64,000 nucleotides of DNA from Ischnura elegans. Its lineage: Eukaryota; Arthropoda; Insecta; Odonata; Coenagrionidae. A program made the position numbers and the translations under genes. Location: the NCBI RefSeq assembly GCF_921293095.1, contig NC_060257.1, forward strand, positions 58,440,968 through 58,504,967, read 5' to 3'. Shown piece after piece: positions 28,701 to 37,700 of this stretch (its first letter is position 1; each line of letters starts with the position of its first letter). The notes below the pieces were generated by a model. It searched no databases. It was not told the origin of the DNA and saw nothing but the letters and a program-made list of their open reading frames with translations.

Positions 28701-31700
28701 CGGACAGTTATAGCGGAACACCATTCTCTAATAAAAGAACCGACTTTTGTGTATTTGAGTTATGTTTCTCCAAGCTCCGGGTCTGCTAAAGATATAGTGG
28801 TCTCCATACTATCTTATCTCTCTGATCAAGAAGTATCATTAGAGTTCTTAGAGTTAGTTTGCTGTGATAGCACCAACATCAACATTAGATGGAAAGGTTG
28901 CACTATTAGAAAGCTCAAAAAACACCAATGACACCCGCTGCAGTGGGCAGTTGGGTTACTGCATTTCATTGAATTACTTTTGTCATATTTTTCAGTATTT
29001 AGATGGTGAAACATGTGGCCAAAAATCATTTAGTGGGCCAATTGGACTAATATGAATGGTTATGGAAAGCTTCCAAACTGCATTTCCAAACAATTGAATG
29101 TGAAATTCTACAAGTTGATAGATACATTTTGAGCAAGGACCAAAGATATCTTATTGACATTAGTCAAGCAATCACAAGTGGCGACTTTCTGAATGACTTA
29201 GCAAACCGGGATACTGGACCATTTTCACATGCTAGATGCCTCGTGTGAACAGAGCAAAGGAAACCTCTCGATACATACCTGGATATTAAAAGAAAGTAGT
29301 TTTACCTGTTATTGAACGAAACTCTTAACTTTGATCACGAAGAGAATATATTGATGGCGATGGTTTTTTATTACAGAAGGCACATTAGAGAGCTAGGGCT
29401 AAAAAGAGTATTTAAAGCCAGACAGACTTAACCAAAAGGCAAACCTATCGTCAACTTCATTACTCCTACCATGAACTTCGAAATAACTGACCATATAGAA
29501 TTGATTGACTGGAATGTAGTCAAACTATCTACTCCACCTCTTCTTATGAGAATAATTACTAATGAAGAAATAGCTTCCTTCATTGAATCTGGCGATAAAC
29601 AATATTGGGATATTATAACTTCCCATATCACACGCAAGCAATGGAGCCGTGTGTGAAATTGGTAACGGAGGCATCCCTTAAGCTTTGTAGCTATCAATCC
29701 AGAGATGGATTTATTAGGGCTAATTCAAATCAAGGTCCATTATGTCAGACCTTACCACTAAATCGCAGTACAAAGTAGTTTTCAAAAGTTAAAATTTAAA
29801 AGAAGGACAAAAAATTTAAATATTGTAGAAGCAGTAACCCTCATTGGTTGGATGGATGGAGGGTGAGGGTAGAACTCAAAGTGCAGCCACCTCTCCCCGG
29901 TGAGTTCTGGGTTGTTTAAATATTGTTAAATCATATATAAACTAAGGAAGAGCTGCATAATCAAACATGTATTTTAGACTAAAATAATACCTTAAGTTAT
30001 TATGACACAACTCTGAAAAATCGGCTAAATTGCAAAATTTATACACTTTTAATGATCTTGTGCGATCAGTAATGACAGTTAAAAGCCATAAATATGCATA
30101 TATAAATATTACCCTATGCTATTTGTAATCATTTTTTGCTGCAGCGTTAAAAGATATTAATTTAATTAATTTTTTTTACAACGAGAAAAAAACAATTTTT
30201 TTCATTTTTGTCATTTTTTCAGGTGCTTTGCGGGATCGGAAGATGACGTCCGATTTTAATAATTCTTTTTTTGTTTTTCTTGTACTAACGTATCGCAACT
30301 TTTCCGCACTATTACGACACGAAATTTGGAGTTTGAGTTTTTTCGCACCACCCTACTCCACACCCACCACTCACCCAGGCGGATATGCAATACCCTCAAG
30401 CCCCTCAGTATTAGTTGTGCCTGAAACCCCCCCTAGCCTTAATTCCTAGCTGTGCCCCTGCTGGTTACAACAGGAAATTAAAGGTGGCTAGCAGTAAGCA
30501 TACATGCCACAAGTGACAGCACCACCACCAAGTTGCACTCATGCGCACTAGATGGCACCATGTACCCGTGAATGGTGAGGGTTATTTTAACTTCAATACA
30601 AAGCCCACTGTGGATTTAGTGGGAGGGGAACTAAGTCATGAGGTGCTTTGGTTCCAGATATCCTCAGTGCATCAAGGGTCAAGCGGCCAAAGTAGGGTGC
30701 TAACTCCGTGGGTGGGAGGAAGGGACGGGAATTGAAGTGGAAAGGGAGGACATTGGGCTTAGGTGGGTGGAAGAAGGAACAGGACGGAGAAAGCACAAGC
30801 AAAAGGGGACGTCCATTAATTACTTGAGGTGACTTTGACAATTTTTGGACACCCTCTTCTTCCCTATTAGTTTGATATTGTGAGATTTGACCTCTAATCT
30901 CACGTGAGATTGTTCAAAATGGGTATTTTTCAGTGGAAATATGTTAACTTATGCTTGATTGTGTTGGATTTGTTAAAACAAAAAGAAACAATTTTTAAAA
31001 TTATTTTATATTATATTAGTTGAGACTAGTGCTTAAGATTGGTGAGATTGTAGTCTAGATTCGCATTCTACACATTTCCTTGTGGAAAAAAAATTATGTG
31101 ATACTTGCCTCCATGTGAGATTGGGTGAGAATCAGCCTGACCCCCAACCTCCCCCCCTAAACGCCACACGTAATTAATGGATGCCCTGAAAGATGTGAGC
31201 ATAAAGTAATTGGTCGGTCAGTAATATCACAATGCCTATTACTTTACGCTCATGCTTGGTGTTAATCCTTCCTTAGTCCCTTATAATCCCAAAATAGGGT
31301 CACTAATTACGTAGACAGAAGCCACCAAGATGCTAGTGGTCCCTAAGTTGTCAGGTATTCACTGGTTGGCTTTCTTTGTAGGCAGTGGCATAGCCAGAAG
31401 GGGGTCCAGGGGGTCTGGACCCCCCCGAAATATAAAAACACAATTATTTTCCTTCAAAAATAAAACAGCATATTGAAAAATCATGAATTTATAGGATATT
31501 TCTTTAACAAACGAAGTTTTTTCGATTGTGAAAAGTGTTAAAATTAGTTTAAAACCCATTTTTACTTAGTACCCTGTTTTTCAAAAATTTTCCCCCCTGG
31601 TTTTGGACCCACCTGAACGAAATTCCTGGCTACGCCACTGTTTGTAGGAGTCAAGTCTTTAACTCCAAGGGTGTGATTTTATTGACTGAGTCTGTGCATC

Positions 31701-34700
31701 AACTGTACATGAAAAGTTCTCATTTTTCAACTTTCATAAACATTTTTGTTATAATTCGTAATATAGTCATTATTCTTTGAAAAATTCTCTGAATGCATAT
31801 AGTATACATACATATATCTAAATTAATTTTAGTAGTTAGAATACATATATCTAAATTAATTTTAGTATTTAGATTATTTCACTCAATCTTGTTAATATGC
31901 TTGTGAACTATTCACTGTGGTTACTCCGACTTGGATGAGGTTCCGCAGGTGTCTATGAATCATATTTGTGCTTTCTGTTGGCTTTAATTTATGTTTTCCT
32001 AAATGATCTTTGTATTGTATCTTCTAATCATTATGTATCAATTTGCATATTGCAGCATTTATCTAATAAGGTGTAATTTTTCCGTTACAGCTATTTTGTT
32101 CTGAGTATAATTATTCTAGTCATAATTCTCATCAGCTCATCTGTGTTGACAGGCTACATATCATATATTTATGGTTATATACCAACGTGAGTATTTTTAT
32201 GAATTTATTTCTCCTTTTTAAAAATATTATTATTTGCCTGTGTGCTAATTCCTATTTTCACCAGGTTGTTTTCATAAAGCTTCCTCTGACCTATTGTGTA
32301 AATGACTGAAATTTCCCAATTACTGTATCTGTCTTTATGCCCCAAATTTTGCTTGAATAATGCTATTAAAATCTGATAAGTACACACGTACGTAATTTGC
32401 GTAAATATAAGATGAACCCAATATTGACTCGTTCATTCCTTCCTCTCACGACAATTGCAAAAGGTAAAAATATAATTTTTAATTATTTATGCATTGAGGG
32501 GAAAACATCAGTAAAAATTATCAGTTTGATCTCAAAATTGATGGTACTGGAATCAATACTGTATGGCAGTGGAATTGTAACATATTTTTTGCCATTTGTA
32601 AATGAAAAACAAAGTTAGGAGAGGTGCTAGCTTGTCTTTTCCATCATAAGGTTCTCCCAGCAGATTTTTCTATTCCACTATTGAAGCCCTTTGGTCTGGT
32701 GCCCCTTACAGTAAGTTTTCGACATGCAAACAAGATTCATTTCAAGACCTTGTTCATATGTAGAATTCATTCATAAGTTGAAAACCGATGCTGCCTGTAA
32801 CAAAATGTGGCAACAGAAACTCTTTGCTTTGAGCAGGAGCGTACGAAAAATAATCACAATGAGTACTGAAAGTCATACGTGATTCACTATCGGTCATAAG
32901 TTTTGTGATACTCGAGCAGTCGTACTTTGTTAATTTTTCTATTAACATGTTGTTTACCGGGGTATTTTCATGCAGGGGAACGACGTACTTGGGTAGAGTC
33001 TGGAGATTGAAAATGTGTGTCAATTTGGGCGAACTGCCTTTGGTTTAAACATGGTTAAAAAGCTAATGTTTAAATATAACCTAACCCAATCAAACATTAT
33101 GATACGTCTGTTTATAATAAGTAAAGAGCAACAACTGATAACGTACTACCAAGTACCTATAGTATGCTTTATAAGTTGACGTGCCTGAATGACGAGAATC
33201 TTTGTAATATGTCCGGAACACAAGGGAAAAATTATGAGAATTCTCGCCATCAGTATCCAACCTGTTAAGTAACATTTTAAAATGCATGCCTCCTAAGGAA
33301 AATATCCACATATGATGATAATGTGGCTAGCATTCATCACTGAATGGAATTTTTCATGTGGGTTTAGCCCAAAGTGCGATCTGCATGCCGCAGGCAAACT
33401 CCCAAAGTGCCAAATTTGAAATTTTGGTCACATTTGAATTTTTTTTTGTTGAGGAATAAATGTTCCTATTTCTGAAAGTTTGTAAGTCGAATGTTTGCAA
33501 GTCAAGGACTTATTGTATTCACTCCAAATCCTATAATCAGGTGCCTTTGATTAGTTGAAGTTGATTAACATACATTTTTTGCATTCATTTTCATACTTTT
33601 CTGAAATTTCATTGTATTTATGTTAATTTTTTGTGTGAGGGAAATTGATTGAAATATTTATTCTAGACTTGATGAGCAGTTAGCCATGTTGAATGTGCTC
33701 TATGACCCGCCATGGACGCGTATTGGCCCATACCTTGTTGGAATGTGCACTGGATATCTTGCTGTTTACCTGAATGGAAAATTAAACTTAAGCAAGGTAT
33801 GAAGAATGATATCATGTATCTGCTCTTTTTTTATTTGTGACCCTGGCCAGCTAAAGTCAGGGGTGTCCTGTGACCGGGAAAACGTGGAGAATCTTGAATG
33901 ATGCATGAATAATTCATTAATTTTTGCTCCAACGTAGAATTTCAAAATATTTTATTTCATATTCAAATAACAAATTTTTCCAGTTTAACGCCCATTTTCC
34001 TAAACTGTGTTTGTCCTGGAGTGCAGTATGTTAGTAGAATTTTTACAGCTGCAAAATGTGGAATGTCAGACAAGAAAATATAATTGAAATGTATAACACT
34101 CTATTACTAAGCGTAAGTCTTTAAATTAAGATCGTAAAATAATAGGTAACTATAATGTTATTTAACAGTATTGATGTTATTTTGGGTGTTTTAAAAGAAT
34201 TATCCATCACAGTAATCACGTTAAGTTAACCAGGAATTTTGTAAAATTTCTCGGAAAACCTGCAATTATGCATGGCTATTTCTGCTTTGATTGGCTGGGC
34301 GCCGACTAAAATTGTGAGCAATTGGGGGCTGTGACTGTGTTATGACTGTGTTAGGAGAACTTTGAGAAACAAAAAATGTAGTGAAAATGGGGAAAGAAAA
34401 AAGTGCAGCCTAACCAAGTAAAATTTTTTCCGAGTCACCTGTGTAAGCATACAGAAAGTGGAGAATACCAATGGTAAATATTATGTGCCTTCTCCTGCCT
34501 AAATTCATACTATCTACTTGACCCTTAACCGGTGACGTGCGGCCTGAGAGACCGCTGCGTTTCTAAAATTATGAATATTTTCAAAATTAAGATTTCAAAA
34601 TATCTATAATTCTCATTAGCTTCATAATTTTGCATAACAAGGACATACCACTCTTAAAATTTAACGTTCCTTTTATTAATTTCTGTAAATTTGAAATTGA

Positions 34701-37700
34701 ACTCGATTAGCGGTCTGTGAGACCGCACGTCACTTACTAAGAATGCATCAAGAAAAGGAATAAGCGGGATAAATTTCATGGCTACTTACTGCTTAGCCTT
34801 CCAACTTTAACATTTAAGGCCTTTTTTGAATCTGGCGAAATATTGATACATAAATCTCAAGTGTTTTTGGCATCAGTTTTTTGATCCTGCTTCAAATCAC
34901 AATTTTTTATGACAAATTGGTTCGTATTGGGAGTGTAAAAATGTTAATATAAGTTTTAAAATAGTTAAGCATTCAAAGAAAAATTAAACAAAGCAATAAA
35001 AATGGCGTACCAATATTTTATGAATTTTTGATTTATTGCGGTCTCCCAGACCACACATCACTGGTAGTGTAACAAGAATTGCACGTCACTTGTTAAGGGT
35101 TAGTGGTAAATGTTTTCTTTCAATTAATAATGTATTTTTCTGTGAGTTGTTAGGTAATTTTACTTTAAACATGGATTTAATTCCATACTCAAGTTTCAAA
35201 TGTAGTATTTTTTAAATGTGGTTCAGAAGATGTCAATTTAGCAATTTTTACTAACTCTTATTTAGGTTTAGTAACAATTGCCAAATTGACATCTCTTAAA
35301 CCACATATAGTATGGGTAATATAAAGGATGTTCATTTTTTTAAGCAGATTTGTTACAATTTGATTTTGTATCTATTATTATTATTATTATCCTTGCATCA
35401 CTTCCCTAGAGGCCATGGTTTTCATGTTATTCAGAAGATACATTCAAAGTAACAATTAGATGGGGGCCCTGACCCCTGTTCATCCCTCAGGGGTCAGGGA
35501 GGGTTCATGAGGCGCTGCGCCAAAATTTGCAACTATGCGATTTTGTCCCACTATTCGGCCATTTTCAAAATTCATCGACCTGACTGAAGAGGCTTTGGAT
35601 TATTCTACTCATGCACTCTGTAGAAAATATTGCCCACAAAGCCTTTTATTTTTGGCTATCAGTTGATAAATTCCAATATAAAGAACATGTTTTAAATTTT
35701 TTATGAAAATAACGAATAGGTGCCTACTTTCTTCCCGACTAACCCTATTAGTTGATGATTTATGATTTGTTGTCTTTCCTCTCTGTAGAAGCCATCTAAT
35801 AAGAATCAAATGCAATAAAAATGTAAAAAAAATGCAGAATTTACCACTCAGAGAATCCAAGAACTTAGTTGAAACCCATATCAAGCATATTGAATTGCCT
35901 GCACTCCTTGGAATTTCTATCTTGCCTTAATGTATGACTGGATCCACATCCGATGTTTAGCTTCTAGTAGGTAGCTCTATTAAGTTACCCACTCAGTATT
36001 TTTTTAGAGGTATGGGTAGTTAAATAGATATATTTAGGTAACATAAATCATGGTATGTAATATTAATATTTTTTATTCGTCTTAAGGTCATGAATACATG
36101 GTATAAGACACATATCAAGGTTTAAAACAGTCATTAGACAATAAAACCAAGCAGAAAGCAAATAGTTGATATTGTTACACAGTCATGTTCTGTCGCAATG
36201 TTAATCAATTCAGGTTCAGTTATTAATTTAGATATTCATTTACTGTGTAATATAAATTCGTTTTAAATTTTATAGGGACGTGGTTGAGTTTTAGTTTTAA
36301 AATTATTTTTAACAATAGAATAACATTTTTGCATCTTTTTTTTCAATTCATTCTCAAGAAAACGACAATTCTTCTGTGGGTTCTCGGATCTTTGTGTAAC
36401 ATCATCGTTTTATTTGGCATTTACGAGAGGGACATATCGGTAACTGCCTCTGCATTCTATGTAGCTCTCAGCCGGACTGTATGGGGATTAGGACTAGCCT
36501 GGATCATTATAGCTTGCTGCACTGGTCATGCAGGTAATTTGATGATATAAATGAGCTGGTAAGATGTCAAAACTTTTTTGTCTGTTGTCTGTTCTATGCT
36601 TGACTCATGCTATTGTCTTCTTTCAGGAATAATTAATTCTATTCTCTCCTTTGGAGGATGGGTCCCTCTGAGCAGATTAACATATGGCGCTTACCTACTT
36701 AATCCCGTGTTGATGAATTCTATTTATTTGAGTTCAGAAAGTGCGTGGCATATTGATTTCTTACCATTGGTGAGTAGCTGTGTAACTATCGTATGTTATC
36801 ATCTATCTGAAAATGGGCTCATTCAAGAATTTTATTTTATTTTTAATTGTGAATAAGTCGGAAAAATTAAGAGAGTGCATCCATCTTACTACCATGAATT
36901 TCCACGAAGTAAACTCATAGACAATCGATCTAAGAGACCTGTATTTTTCCCTTTTCAAATCATTGCCTTCTTCTCAAACTATTCATGCTGAAAAATCGAT
37001 GGCCGTAACCATTTTGTAGATGATAAGATGTCACTAGTGGTGTCATGGTGCCGGAACGTACCAGAGCGCCATTCCGGCACTGTTTGACAGAAGGCATAAC
37101 AGTCAAGTAACACTTTTATCAATTTTGCTGCCTCAAAATTTCTTATGTTTACATTTGTAACCAAAACAAAAATGTTTGTAGTAAAATGTAAGTAATAACT
37201 TATAATAAAAAACACTGAGTAATATTTCACCTCTAAAGAAAGTTAAGGAAAGTGCATTCTGGCACTGCTAATTTCACCATGACGTCACTGGATGTCACAA
37301 ACTAATTCTAACAAGGGAAGCTACCCAAGTGTCAACATCTGATTGTTCTCGAACTTTGCAGTGTGATACAAAATGAAATTTTAAGGGATAAGTGTCTCTC
37401 TGCTCAGGCATCCAATGGGCCAAATTTTTAAATAAATAATTGACGGATATCACTGAAAATATGCAAAAATGTCATCTGAAATAATGCTTGATTAAGTTCT
37501 ATGAAGGATAAAGTTAAAAAAAATTCTCTGGGAAGAAACAACTTCTTTTAAAGCCAGAATTCCCATCAGAGAGCATCTACAAAATTTTTATCTAAAATGC
37601 GATTCATGAACTTTAGAAGCAATTTTACTCTTGATTGTGGAACATTTTTTTGGGTCCCTCACCCAGAATGATTTTGGGACTTTATTTTTGCTGCCTTCAT

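Larger units (their letters stand above)
27615..30460. mobile_element. hAT-type MITE shell, interrupted by a larger transposon
   Basis: The ends CAGTGGCGCAGCGAGGG and CTAGCTGTGCCCCTG are TIRs, flanked by perfect CTGGTTAC duplications (27607-27614, 30461-30468). Its own sequence is 27615-27820 plus about 30364-30460. Together these match the uninterrupted copy at 51274-51588 read on the other strand, so the 2.5-kb interior is a secondary insertion. Confidence 0.92.
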
